A stretch of DNA of 64,000 nt from Dactylorhiza incarnata. Taxonomy: Eukaryota > Streptophyta > Magnoliopsida > Asparagales > Orchidaceae. Location of the stretch: contig JAWHQI010000262.1 in the NCBI GenBank assembly GCA_033032865.1, positions 2,356,001-2,420,000 of the forward strand, read 5' to 3'. Below, one piece after another: positions 32,704-44,222 of this stretch (positions are counted from its first letter, which is position 1; the number at the start of each line of letters is the position of its first letter). Made by a program: the position numbers and the translations under genes. The notes beneath the pieces are model-generated. The model made no database searches. It saw only the letters and a list, made by a program, of their open reading frames with translations, and was not told where the DNA came from.

Positions 32704-33256
32704 TCATTTGCTTGTCCCAAGGAAATCATCCCTTATGCGGGCAAGAAAAAAGGACTAGCTGGCTTAACAATTGCAAATGCGGAGTACCATGCAAAGTCGC
32801 ATGCTCGCATGTATAGAAATGCAATAGAAGACATTTTTAATTATACAAATAGTTTGTAACAATCTAAGAGTGTAATTATATATTATTTCTACTCAAAAGT
32901 TGAATCACGATGAATCGTCTGCCATGCGTAGGAATAATGTAGACAAATCGCTGAGGTGAACATTGCACAAGATCGGTGCTCGGAACAACCTTCATTGAAA
33001 TCCATCAATGTCAGTGACCATAAGCCCACCCGGTCACACTCTCTCCACGACATTAGTTTGGTTCATTGCGTGAGTCAGTGGGACTTTAGGATAGAAATGG
33101 GGCTTGGGTTTCGGTAGGGTATTCAATGATAAACATGAAGGTATATGCACCTAACCCAAAAGAGCTTGTGCCAAGGAAACTATCCAAGCACTACAATAAA
33201 CACACGGGTGCACCACACCCCTAGACTTGAACCTGAAAATGTGGGTGTGTGCACTG
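32704..33256 (-). other. A1 3' non-coding region, first part
   Basis: No coding sequence. It ends at the element 5 target site; the sequence continues at 62299. Confidence 0.5.
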
Positions 33257-33261
33257 CCTAC
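33257..33261. repeat. Target-site duplication CCTAC, left of element 5
   Basis: CCTAC before TGTAAGACCCC matches 62294-62298, 29 kb away. Confidence 0.82.
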
Positions 33262-33991
33262 TGTAAGACCCCTTCCCCCGGACTTGCCCAAAACTTGGAA
33301 GGACGGAGGGAACATGAAGAGAAATGGGCCCCGAAAACGGGACAACAAGCAGTAGTCGAGGCCCTTTTAGCCTTACTATGGGTCTTACTGCCCAGAACCG
33401 TCGTCTCATGGTGGACTGCCACCACTTAACGCCGATTCTGCCGGCAAAATCTAGAGGAAGCATCCATAGTTAATATTTCATAAGAGAAGCATATCCATCC
33501 ATAAACCAAATGACATAGAAAGGTAGCATCATAGTCTGGTACAAATCATAAGGGAGTACTCGGGAACAACCCGGTCAAATAAAGCTAAAACAAAATCTCC
33601 TCGAAAACTAAAGTGACTGTAACACAGTCCTCATCACGAAGTACTAAGAATCTAGGACGAAATCTCACGGTAGTACGACCGCCAACAGAAGGGGCTCCTG
33701 AATCTGTAGCTCCTGCCGGATCAGGTCCTCCTGTCCTCTGGTGCTGGGTCTCCTGGTGTTGCCTCCCCTGTGTTAGGTCATAACCGACCGTCAGTCTAAA
33801 AGACTCAGCCACAACCTCCCCGCCTCCCCCGGCGACTCCTAGGCACCGGGCGGAGAGGAGGAAGAGGAAGGACACAAAGCAGCATAATCTCAAGAAGATG
33901 GCAAATGGTAGGTTAATTAAATATAACACATATTTATATAGATTATCACGGTAAACTAAGTGAGAATAGGTGAGTATAGAGTACGGCAATG

Positions 33992-33996
33992 ACCAT
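33992..33996. repeat. Target-site duplication ACCAT, left of element 4
   Basis: It matches 40648-40652. Confidence 0.93.
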
Positions 33997-35235
33997 TGTT
34001 GAAATTGTTGAAGTGAAGTGGAAGGGAGTCAGGCCGGTCTGAAGGCTGGAGACCGCAGAGACCGCGCGGTCTGCGCTGGTGCTCTGGCGGTTTTGTTCTG
34101 GCGATCTGGTGAGATCGGCCAGCTTGCTTCTTGGGTTTGGTCGTTGGCGAACTGTTGCGGGTTGTTTCCGGTCTTATTCTGGGCGGTCTGTTCTTGGTAG
34201 ATTTGGGTTGTTCCGGAGTAGATCTTCTGGTTTGCCTGGCCCCCTTATTGCAAGACCGGGCGGGTTGTTCCTATATGACCGTCTACCCGGGCGGTCTATA
34301 TTGGTGATCTGGCAACTTGGTTGAAGTCGGCCAGATGGTTCTAGCTTGCTCCTGGTGATCTAAGGAGGGAGAATTGTTGAGACCGCACAGCTTATGCGCG
34401 GTCTTGTATTCGTGCGTCCTGTGCGCGATCTTGTCTGCTGATCTGCGTCTTGGTCGGGTGATCGTCCAAGAGGTCTGTTCGCGCGGTCTGTCTTTTGAAG
34501 ACCGTTCGCGATCTGATGGGTGGTGACTGTATCCCAGTTTGTGCGGTGACGACATCCATCCACCCGCCTATAAATAGGTGTGCATGGCCCGTCATTCCTA
34601 ACAAGAACTGTAAGAACCAGAGCCCGGATTGTTTCTTGCGGTCTCAAGTTTGAGTTCGCGCGTCCTGGATGCGAGTTAACCTTTGTTGTGTTCGCAGGTT
34701 TGCGGTCAGCAGTGTGCGGTCTCCTTCCTTGGTGATTTTCGGTGGCTCGAATAAACAGTTCGTCTGCGGTCTGTCAGCGAACTGGGTTATTGTGTTCTTG
34801 TGCTGTTCGCAGCGGACTCAGGGATCAGGCGACCTTCAGCGGTTAGGCGTTCTGATTTGCGGTCTGGCAACAGCTTCAGTTCTTTGTTCCAATAAGCTTC
34901 AGTTCGTGCGGTCTGAGGTGCGGTCTTGCAGTGCTGGCAGTCTGTCCGGTTTCTGTTCGTGCGATCTCAGGGCAAGCCGGGCGAGTTCTAGAGTGGTGCG
35001 GCTTGTGCGGTCTGAGCTTGTCTAGCCGCCAACTTTGCTTTTTTGGTGTGTCTTATTCTTCTCATCTCCGTGATTCTGATGAATCATGTCTCGCCATGTA
35101 TACCTCGCATTGTAAAGCAGTTCTATTTCAATAAAGATTTCTTGTGTTGTTGTGTGGCATTGTGGTTGTTTGACTGTAACTCTTGTTGATACAACTCCTG
35201 CTTACTCCTAAACGGTCCAATCAAAAATTTTAACA
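33997..35235 (+). repeat. Element 4 5' LTR
   Basis: 1239 bp. By eye it differs from the 3' LTR by about 45 substitutions and no net indel. It contains many GCGGTCT words and a TATA box at 34569. Confidence 0.95.
34037..34576 (+). promoter_or_regulatory. Element 4 LTR promoter: AGACCGC/GCGGTCT words and TATA box
   Basis: GCGGTCT or its complement occurs many times. One instance is the perfect 14-base palindrome AGACCGCGCGGTCT (34059-34072). TATAAATA lies at 34569 in a CCTATAAATAGG context. More copies (34690-35015) lie in the transcribed leader. The 3' LTR repeats this (39471-39484; TATA 39981). Confidence 0.65.
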
Positions 35236-35247
35236 TGGTATCAGAGG
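35236..35247 (+). other. Element 4 primer-binding site
   Basis: TGGTATCAGAGG directly follows the LTR and pairs with initiator-Met tRNA except for its last base. Confidence 0.9.
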
Positions 35248-35323
35248 TAGGTTTCTGGAGAGGATAAGCAGTGATCAACTAGAGTTGCCATCGTCTTTGT
35301 GAAGAAGATACCACATAGATTGC

Positions 35324-36150
35324 CATGGAAGGTGGATACGCAAGAGGTCTTGGTATTTAACTCCTCACATCGACTAACTTTAAAAAGTGGAAGTCGTGTA
35401 TGGAGAGTTACTTGCTTGGCGAGGATCTATGGGAGGTAGTTGGCGGAGAAGACACACAAGACGTGTTTCTAGCAGGAAATAATATGGCAGAGGTGAGACT
35501 TTGGAGGAGGACGAATGCTAAGGCTGAGTTCACTCTCAAGAAGGCTATCTCACCGGAGTTGTTTGATCACATCATAGGATCTAAATCTGCTGATGAGATT
35601 TGGACATCCTTGGATGGATTGTTCAATAAGAAGAATGTAGCGAGGCTACAGTATCTTGAAAATGAGTTGGCGAAAGCCTTTTAAGGTGATCTTTCTGTTT
35701 CTACCTTCTTCCTCAAGATGAAGAACCTCACGGCAGAGATTTCTGCATTAGACCCTGATGAGCCTATCTCTGAGGCAAAACTGAAGAGGCATATCATCCC
35801 AGGTTGCGGAAGGAGTATCTTGCTGTTGTGACTTCAGTTCAGGGTTGGGCAAATCAACCGTCATTGTTGGAGCTGGAGAACCTTCTTGCTTCGCAAGAAA
35901 GTTTAGCAAGACAGATGGCGGGGGTTTCAATCTCCGGGGGAGAAAGTGATGTGATGTTCTCTGGGAAGAAGAAGAAGAAATGGGAGAAGAAGAAGTCGGG
36001 TCTTGATGGACCCTCCACTTCATGTCAGCAAGATAGGGGCTATGCTCCTAAGTCTGATGGGAAGAAGAAAGGAGAGGGACCGAGGTGCTTTAGATGCAAC
36101 AAGACCGGGCACTTCAAGAAAGATTGCCGGGTGAATCTTCAGCCGGGACA
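35324..36150 (+). pseudogene. Element 4 gag
   Basis: ATG at 35324 opens a short frame. A shift leads to the frame with NFKKWKSCMESYLLGEDLWEVV (open 35400-35684), the Copia Gag N-terminus. TAA at 35682 and another shift near 35800 follow. The frame from 35804 continues with LENLLASQESLARQM, a lysine-rich stretch and the CCHC knuckle CFRCNKTGHFKKDC (about 36089-36130). Confidence 0.83.
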
Positions 36151-37110
36151 TGCAGTGGAGAAGGAGATGCCAAAGTCTGGTGAAGTTGGATGGAGAGGAG
36201 CCTTTGCGTCTAATATAATGGCGATGCCCGTTAAGGCCTTGGCTTCCATCAACTATGATGAGGACTGGATTGTTGATTCAGGGTGTGGGCATCATCTCAC
36301 CGGGGATGGATCAAAGTTCTCTTCTTTGGCGCCTTACTCAGGTAACAATGCTATCATTACGGCTGATAATTCTATTCATCCAGTAGAGCACGAAGGAGTC
36401 GTCTCTCTGAGCAGTGATAAGGGTCCACTCACATTGAGGAGTGTTTATCACGTGCCTGGTATGAAGAAAAATCTCTTCTCTGTGACCAATGCGGTCGATG
36501 CCGGTTATCACATTCTGTTTGGCCCAACAGAAGTGAAGTTTCTCAAAACTCAACCGGAGATAAAGGGAGATGTTATTCATGTGGGCAAGCGGGTGAAGGA
36601 CTTGCTCGTTTTATCGACAAGTACCTAGGTTGATAAGATGAGGACCAATGATGGCGCGGCCATCTGGCATGAAAGGTTGGGGCATGTAGGCATGGACAAA
36701 TTGAAGGCTATGGCGGTAAGGGGCCTTGTCAATGGCTTGCCTAGCTTGTCCTCCTATGGAGACGGTCATGTCTGCGAAGGATGTCAGTTTGGTAAGTCTC
36801 ATCGACTTCCATTTGACAAATCGCAAACAAGGTGCAAAGTGCCGTTGGAGTGCATCCACGGTGATTTGATGGGACCGACTGCCACCCCAAGCCTTGGAGG
36901 CAATAGATATATGTTGGTGTTGATTGATGATTACACCAGATATGTCTGGGTGTATTTCTTGAAAGAGAAGTCAGAAGCCTTTGCAAAGTTTTTGGAGTTC
37001 AAGGAGTTGGTGGAAGGCCGTCTAGGCCTGCGGGTGAAGAAATTGAGAACTGACAATGGTGGGGAGTTCACCTATGGTGAGTTCTCAAATTTTTTGCAGG
37101 AAACACGGCG
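36151..37110 (+). pseudogene. Element 4 protease and first half of integrase
   Basis: In frame with the Gag knuckle: protease motif DWIVDSGCGHHLTGDGSKF, then a TAG at 36626-36628, then in the same frame the integrase zinc region HERLGHVGMDK..CEGCQFGK and the core with HGDLMGP and RTDNGGEF (first and second catalytic Asp). A shift near 37100 moves coding to another frame. Confidence 0.83.
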
Positions 37111-38756
37111 TTCGGAGAGAGCTCACTTGTGCCCATACTCCACAGCAGAATGGCTTTGCCGAGAGGAAGATCCGTCATCTGACGGAAACTTGCAAATGCT
37201 GGCTTCATGCCAAGAGTATCCCAAAGTCCTTCTGGGCGGAGGGAATGTCTGGTGCAGCTTATGTCATCAACAGATTGCCTCTGAGTCCTATCAACATGAA
37301 GACCCCTCACGAATTGATGTTGAAGGAGAAGCCGAGTGTTGCACACCTTCGGGTGTTTGAGTCAACCTGCTATGTGCATATTCCTGATGCTCTTCGGACA
37401 AAGCTAGATGCGAAAGCAAGGAAGCTAGACTTTGTTGGGTATGATGAGCGGAAGAAGGGATGGAGATGCATGGATCCTGAGACACGGAGGTCAATTATTT
37501 CTCGGGATGTGGTGTTCGATGAAGTAACTTCCTACAAGGGGAGTTCAGGAGTTGAGCTACCGGAGGGCAGGATTGATGAAGGAGGAAAAGCTGCGGGAAG
37601 TCTTCAAGTGGAGTTGCCTGTTTCACCAGGAGCTCCAGCTGTGTCTAGCTCAGAGGCGGAAGCTTCAGGTTCTGGAAGCAGGGGGAGCGATGCTCCAAGC
37701 TCGTCTGGAAAAGGAGCTAGTTCAGAAGAAGCAGCTGAGGAGGTGGTTAGTCAGGAGCAACCTCTTAAGAGGTCGAAGAGGACTATTCAACCACCAGATC
37801 GATACACAGGAGGGAACATGGTGAACTTTGTTTCATATTTCTTCGTTGGTCACTTGGATGAGAGGGAGCCGTCGAGCTTTGAGAAGGCCAGAGGCGTGAA
37901 GGAGTGGGACATTGCTATGCAAGAAGAGATGGCAGCTCTCGAGAAGAATGAGACCTGGTCTCTTGTGCCCAAGCCCAAGGGCACCACTCTTGTGACATGC
38001 AAATGGGTCTTCAAGCTGAAGAAGAAAGCTGACGGAAGTATCGAGCGGTACAAGGCTCGCCTTGTAGCTCGCGGGTTCTCACAGCAGTACGGAGAAGATT
38101 ATGATGAGTCGTTTAGTCCAGTGGCAAAGATGACTTCGGTTCGATTTGTTATTTCCTTGGCGGCTTCGAGTGGTTGGGAGATTTGGCAACTCGACGTGAA
38201 GAATGCTTTCTTATACGGCGAAATTGACAAGGATATCTTCATGCGCCAACCGCAAGGCTTCATCTCAAAGGAGTATCCGGACTACGTTTGTAAGTTGAAG
38301 AAGGCCCTGTATGGGTTGAAGCAAGCGCCTCGGGCGTGGTACGGGAAGATTGCAGAGTATCTCTTATTCTGCGGATTCGTTGCTTCAGACTCTGATTCTA
38401 GCTTGTTCATCAAGAAGGAGGGGGTGCTTCGGGTGATTGTGCTGCTGTATGTGGATGACATGATTGTCCCCGGGAATTCGAAGGAGGCGGTAGCAAGGCT
38501 GAGAGCTGAGCTTGCTATCAGGTTCGAGATGAAGGATCTGGGGGAGCTTCACCATTTCCTTGGACTCGAGGTCCAGAGGCGGGAGAGCGGAGTGCTCATT
38601 TCTCAGGCTGGCTATGCAGAGCGGATTGTTCAGCGATTCGGCATGGAGGAAGGGAAGAGCAGCTCTATACCTCTAGAGCAACATCATAAACTTCGGAAGG
38701 ATGAGGGAAGAGTCCTATCTGATCCGTTGGTTTTCGAGCTCTGGTTGGGAGCTTGA
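37111..38756 (+). pseudogene. Element 4 integrase end and RT
   Basis: Starts inside the integrase with HTPQQNGFAERKIRH (third catalytic residue, Glu), then a Ser/Gly-rich linker, then RT with [50 protein letters not shown] and the catalytic YVDDMIV. The frame is open to 38756, where a shift occurs in the RT-RNase H connection. Confidence 0.85.
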
Positions 38757-39414
38757 TCTACTTGATGATCACAAGGCCAGATATTGCTTATGCAGTTGGC
38801 AAGGTAAGTCGGTACATGGCGGAGCCACGGAAGCCTCATCTTCTAGCGGCGAAAGGTATATTGAAGTATGTGAAGTCGACCTCTGATTTGGGTCTCCTAT
38901 ATAGGAGAGGGTCAAGCTTGGAGTTGCATGGATACATGGATGCTGATTATGGGGGAGACGTGGATGATCGGAGATCAACGTCTGGTTATGTCTTTATGAC
39001 GGGCCCCACAGCTATATCTTGGGGTGCAGCAAGAAGCAAGACTCGGTATCTGTATCTACCACGGAAGCAGAGTACAAGGCTTCGGCCTTGGCAGCTCAGG
39101 AAGCCGTTTGGCTCAGGAGGATGGTAGTGGATGTTCATCAGGAGGTTCGAGGTCCCACTATGCTACGCGGGGACAATGAGAGTGCTCTCAAGCTGGTTAA
39201 TAATCCAGTCTGTCACGCGAGGACCAAGCATATAGAGATTGAGCACCATTTCATTCGTGAAAAGGTGTTGGGAGGATCTCTTATGGTCGAGCATGTTCGG
39301 AGTACGGACAATGTTGCTGACATCTTCACAAAGCCGCTGGCGAAGGGACCGTTTACTCGGTTAAGGGGGTTGCTCGGGCTAGTTTCCACTTCCTACTTCA
39401 AGGGGGAGTGTTGA
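38753..39414 (+). pseudogene. Element 4 RNase H
   Basis: The first frame has TRPDIAYAVGKVSRYM and GYMDADYGGDVDDRRSTSGYV. A shift near 39025 leads to VSTTEAEYKASALAAQEAVWL, GDNESALKL, ARTKHIEIEHHFIREKV and ADIFTKPLAKGPF. It ends at TGA 39412-39414, overlapping the start of the 3' LTR by six bases. Confidence 0.85.
39399..39408 (+). promoter_or_regulatory. Element 4 polypurine tract
   Basis: CAAGGGGGAG abuts the 3' LTR and lies in the last codons of pol. Confidence 0.85.
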
Positions 39415-40647
39415 AAATTTTGAAGTGAAGTGGAAGGGAGTCCGGCCGGTCTGAAGGCTGGAGACCGCAGAGACCGCGCGGTCTGCGCTGGTGCTCTGGC
39501 GGTTTGGTTCTGGCGATCTGGTGAGATCGGCCAGCTTTCTTCTTGGGTTTGGTCGTTGGCGACCTGTTGCGGGTTGTTTCCGGTCTTATTCTGGGCGGTC
39601 TGTTCTTGGTAGATTCGGGTTGTTCCCGAGTAGATCTTCTAGTTTGCCTGGCCCCCTTATTGGAAGACCGGGCGGGTTGTTCCTATATGACCGTCTACCC
39701 AGGCGGTCTATATTGGTGATCTGGCGACTTGGTTGAAGTCGGCCAGATGGTTCTAGCTTGCTCCTGGTGATCTAAGGAAGGAGCATTGTTGAGACCGCAC
39801 GGCTTGTGCGCGGTCTCGTGTTCGCGCGGCCTGTGCGCGATCTTGTCTGCTGATCTGCGTCTTGGTCGGGTGATCGTCCAAGAGGTCTGTTTGCGCGGTC
39901 TGTCTTTTGAAGACCGTTCGCGATCTGATGGGTGGTGACTGTATCCCGGTTTGTGCGGTGACAACATCCGTCCACCCGCCTATAAATAGGGGTGCATGGC
40001 CCATCATTCCTAACAAGAACTGTAAGAACCAGAGCCCGGATTGTTTCTTGCGGTCTCAAGTTTGAGTTCGCGCGTCTTGGATGCGAGTTAACCTGTGTTG
40101 TGTTCGCAGGTTTGCGGTCAGCAGGGTGCGGTCTCCTTCCTTGGTGATTTCCAGTGGCTCGAATAAACAGTTCGTCTGCGGTTTGTCAGCGAACTGGGTT
40201 ATTGTGTTCTTGTGCTGTTCGCAGCGGACTCAGGGATCAAGCGACCTTCAGCGGTTAGGCGGTCTGAGTTGCGGTCTAGCAACAGCTTCAGTTCTTTGTT
40301 CCAATAAGCTTCAGTTCGTGTGGTCTGAGGTGCGGTCTTGCAGTGCTGGCAGTCTGTCCGGTTTCTGTTCGTGCGATCTCAGGGCAAGCCGGGCGAGTTC
40401 TGGAGTGGTGCGGCTTGTGCGGTCTGAGCTTGTCTAGCCGCCAGCTTTGCTTTTTTGGTATGTCTTGTTCTTCTCGTCTCCGTGATTCTGATGAATCATG
40501 TCTCGCCATGTATACCTCGCATTGCAAAGCAGTTCTATTTCAATAAAGATTTCTTGTGTTGTTGTGTGGCATTGTGGTTGTTTGGCTATAACTCTTGTTG
40601 ATACAACTCCTGCTTACTCCTAAACGGTCCAATCAAAAATTTTAACA
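39409..40647 (+). repeat. Element 4 3' LTR
   Basis: 1239 bp, the same length as the 5' LTR, ending TTTTAACA. Confidence 0.95.
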
Positions 40648-40652
40648 ACCAT
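40648..40652. repeat. Target-site duplication ACCAT, right of element 4
   Basis: It matches 33992-33996; the element 5 LTR resumes here. Confidence 0.93.
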
Positions 40653-42812
40653 TGTACAAGGAAACTAGCATCATAAGCAATATCACAACATAAGAGAAGC
40701 AATAGAAAGTGTAACCTATCGCAGTTTAAGGAGCATCCACTAAAAGTAAACAAACCATGGTACATGGGTAAACAGTGAGGTTTTTATAATCCTAAGGAAG
40801 AAAACCTTAACTTATCAATTCAATAGATAAGTTAAGGGGTCGTTTTGCAGGGCCCATCATATAAGGCATCCCATACTACTTTATATGATGGGGGGGTAAA
40901 AAAAAGGGGAAAGATGAGTGATATCAGGTATGATATGTTATGCAATGATGCACATTATTATGAAATGATGATCTACTCACACACACGACTTTGTACGTAC
41001 AAACCTTGTAAGTTCCCCATTGTTCAAGGTGTAGCTATCACCCAGGGTCTCACTACCGTGGCCGTAGTGACAGTGGGTCGGGCTCCCCCACTTCTAGGCG
41101 GGTACACACACTACCGGGCCTAGACCTCTCCACACTCCCTCCAAGACCCACGCGTGGGTGGACTAGTCGTGCTTTTTGCTGCGCGTCAGACTTAGATAGG
41201 CCAAGTATGAGTTTAGGGATGGTAGCTTCTCCACATCATCAACTAAGCCAGATCCCTAACCTTCATCACTCGCCTGAGTTAACGTATGTCCGCCGGTGTG
41301 CCAGCCCTGACCATACCGAAGACCCGCCACAGATTCCATTTGATCATAAAAGTTTTACCCCGAGCTTACAGCTCGCTATTAATCGTATAAAACACGGGCT
41401 CAGCCAGCCTCTCACTAGGCCTCAAGACAAGTTCATTTCCAAGGAAAGCAAGTGGAATTGTTTAATAATGTATTTACTTGACTCTAAATTACAAGTTCTC
41501 TCCCAGTTGACCCTACTCTTGTAAATTTGAATGGTGAACCTAGATTATCGTACCAATCCTCACCTTATCATGTGGGGTTGATTACGTTGTAGCATGATCC
41601 GATCGACACGGTGCCCTTACCTTAGCTTATAGACTTAGGGATTTAGAAATTTACCTTGGACCTCCCGAGGCATAGACCTAAGTGCCTTGGGGTAGGTTAA
41701 GTGATGTGGGATCACGCATCTGAGACCTCCACAGGACTTGAAGTCGTTTAACTCGTCTTAATTATACTACCTTAAATGGTCACTTTAGATTCTCCTCGTA
41801 TTGCTTTAGTTCCTATTCCAACATGGGCATGAGGTTCTATTGATCCGACACGTCCTCGAGTGGTTATCTTCTAATGATTTGAGTCTATAGTATTTAACAA
41901 TTACTCAAAGGAATTCATATTAACTTGAGTTTCAAGCCCCAAGAGGTTAAGTTTCAGGAGGAGAGCGATTTTTTCAAATGGAATCTTTGTAATTGTATCC
42001 ATTGGAGAAGGCATCAGTTGTCTTCCGAGTATATGAGCATTATTAATGGGCCTTATGAGATTAAGATTTATATCTCCCAAGTTTGGTATTACGCAACGAT
42101 CTAGATTCACTTAATGAGTATTCAATTTATTCCGGATACCGAAAGGGCATTTTACTATTCACCGAAGGCCTGCCTAACTCCATTCTTGAAGAGGGGACTT
42201 CCTTTCATTTTGCTGTTCCAATTGCTATGAAAACTCTCCTTACCCAAAGTCCATACTTAATTAAGTTGCTCACCAAAAATTGAGGTGGTTCCGAGGTGCA
42301 TATCTTCCCAGTTTTACTCCTCTTTACAATTCAATTCCCTAGGGGTAATCTAAGGTAAATTAAGTCTAAAGCTTATGATTTTTGAATATGGGTTGGGTCT
42401 AAGGGTGTTCCTAGCCCTGTAAAAGTTTGGGGACAGTTGGGTGTCTCAATTAGTGTGGGGGTCCATCTTTGTGAATTGGCTCATACTAAACTAGGCCTTA
42501 GTTAAAATGAAATTCAGGGAGTTCTACAGCTCCTTTTAATCCCATTTCAATTCTGAACAGTAGAGGGTTGTCTCCTCTCCAATAAAGGTTTGGGGCACCC
42601 TTTCTTATAGAAACCCTAAGGGAGGTGAATTTTTGTCAAACTTATAGTGGTTTTGGTGACCACCTAGGGGTTACTATTTCTCTAGTGTTTCCTTCTCGTT
42701 CTTACTCAGATTAATTTAATAGCTTCTGTGGGGTCTGCTGGTTGTCCTATTATTTTATTACCATGATTTAATTGAGATCATGTATTAAGAAAATTTGCTC
42801 ATGTCTTCAATT

Positions 42813-42817
42813 GATAG
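42813..42817. repeat. Target-site duplication GATAG, left of element 3
   Basis: It matches 53104-53108. Confidence 0.93.
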
Positions 42818-42904
42818 TGTTGGGAAAATGATTTCTCTTAACCCCTGAAAAAGAGTTAAATATGAATTCTAAGAAAAGAAAATCAAGGTTAAGTCAGTAT
42901 GCAT

Positions 42905-43135
42905 CGAATGGTATTCGACGCAACGTCGAATTTGTATCGACGTTCCTTTCAGAATAAGTCGAAGTAGCTCCAAGCAAAATTCGACGTATCCTATGTCGAC
43001 GTAGCTCTGACTTCTAGTCGACGTATCTGGTTAAGTCGACGCACCCTAGTCAACGCACCTTCCTTATTCTCCTCTCGGCATCCAGACAGGATGTATTCGA
43101 CGCTTGCGTCGAATAGTAGTCGACGCACGTCGATC
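42905..43135 (+). promoter_or_regulatory. Element 3 TCGACG palindrome cluster in the LTR
   Basis: About fourteen TCGACG/CGTCGA half-sites, several as inverted pairs. The best is ATTCGACGC, two bases, GCGTCGAAT (43095-43114). It lies about 290 bases upstream of the TATA box (43405), farther than in elements 1 and 2. The copy in the 3' LTR is at about 51945-52175. Confidence 0.7.
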
Positions 43136-43761
43136 TTTATGACAGAATTCAAAATCGCCAGATCTCTTTCCTTATCTTATAGATCTGATTTATATGGAAT
43201 CAATTTATTCTTTATAGCCGTTTTGAATCACTTTCCTCTAATAGATTCTTGGCTAAATTGATTAAATCCTTTATGGACATTATTTGAAATCAGATTGAAT
43301 ACTTTCCTTCTATGGATATAACTGTTATGGAAATTTCTCTTTCTTTCTAATACTCTACCTGCTAATTGATTACTCTCCTATAGTGTTATTTTAATGAACA
43401 GAGCTATAAATAACTAAGGAGGTCGGCAGAGAAAGACAACAAGTGATTCACCATTTTTACATTTGAAAAAGAGGAAGAGCTCCCAAGTGAAAAGAGTAAA
43501 TTGAGAAATAGTGCTGCAGCAAAGAACAAGCTTCCCTCTCCTTCTCATTCTGAAGCCATACTGCTGCAAAATTCTAAAAAGGTCTACAATCTTCTTCTCT
43601 CTATAGAAGAAAGATTTAATTCACTTCTTGTGCTTCCAATCTTCTTGCTAGGAAGAAGATTCATTCTTGTTCTTATTTCTTTCTTCTTTCTTATTCTTAC
43701 TTAAACATTGTAAAAGAGTTTTTAGAATCTCTCTTCAAAAAATTCAGTGTACTGGTTCTAA

Positions 43762-43852
43762 GAGTCTCCTTTTCAAAAGACTCAGTTGGATCTAAGAGTC
43801 TCCTTGTCAAAAGACTCAGGGTGGTTCTTAGAGTCTCCTTATCAAAAGACTC
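43762..43852 (+). repeat. Three tandem hairpins in the element 3 leader
   Basis: GAGTCT and AGACTC arms pair at 43762/43783, 43796/43817 and 43831/43852, each with TTT..AAA or similar inside. The unit is about 34-35 bases, downstream of the TATA box and so in the RNA. The 3' LTR has the same (about 52757-52845). Confidence 0.7.
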
Positions 43853-44122
43853 AGTACAAGATAGTGAATTTCCTACCAAGGGGGTAGAAGAGTGGATTAC
43901 CCAAAGTTTGGGGAACCACTATATCTCTTTGTGTTGTGATGTGATTTCTTTTCTTGCATTTATTTTTCTTTACTTGTTTAATTCTTGTTGGTGTGTGTGG
44001 GAAGCTCTAATCTGTGATCATACACATATATATATTAACTTTGCACAAAATATTTTTAATCTCTATTCACCCCCCCCCCCCCCTCTAGAGAATTCTAGTG
44101 AGGTTAACTGTGCACTTTTAAT

Positions 44123-44134
44123 TGGTATCAGAGG
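44123..44134 (+). other. Element 3 primer-binding site
   Basis: TGGTATCAGAGG two bases after the LTR matches initiator-Met tRNA except for its last base. Confidence 0.9.
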
Positions 44135-44222
44135 GAGGTTGATCTAAAAAGGTTAACTCCTTGATCAAAAAGATCCTACCTCTTATTTATATATATATAT
44201 TTTTCTAACAATTATTTTTCAC

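Larger units (their letters stand above)
33997..40647 (+). mobile_element. Element 4: Copia LTR retrotransposon
   Basis: 6651 bp with two 1239-bp LTRs (TGTTGAAA..TTTTAACA), an ACCAT duplication, an initiator-Met primer site, all Copia domains in order and a CAAGGGGGAG polypurine tract. It lacks the extended Gag and post-pol region of Sireviruses, so it belongs to another Copia lineage, which I cannot name with confidence. Frame breaks disable it. Confidence 0.95.
42818..44120 (+). repeat. Element 3 5' LTR
   Basis: 1303 bp; the last CA is mutated to TA. It is longer than the 3' copy mainly through about 50 bases near 43677-43727 that the 3' LTR lacks. Contents: TCGACG cluster (42905-43135), TATAAATA at 43405, a triple hairpin (43762-43852) and a C-run near the end. 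Confidence 0.94.

Noticed and set aside
33585..33989. 134-residue minus-strand ORF as a gene
   Set aside because: It sits in the 3' part of the element 5 LTR; the hydrophobic stretch and Gly/Arg-rich tail match no family I know, and no promoter is evident.
34669..35025. 118-residue plus-strand ORF, repeated at 40081-40437
   Set aside because: It lies in both LTRs of element 4, has no recognisable motif and is rich in residues dictated by the GCGGTCT words. Duplication is explained by the LTRs, not by a gene.
41207..42283. Possible host gene between elements 4 and 3
   Set aside because: Open frames are short (105 and 66 residues) without domains; the segment is part of the element 5 LTR according to the duplication evidence.
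42905..43135. Regularly recurring TCGACG words as a CRISPR array
   Set aside because: Words are short, spacing is irregular, they are palindromic and lie in an LTR of a plant retrotransposon.
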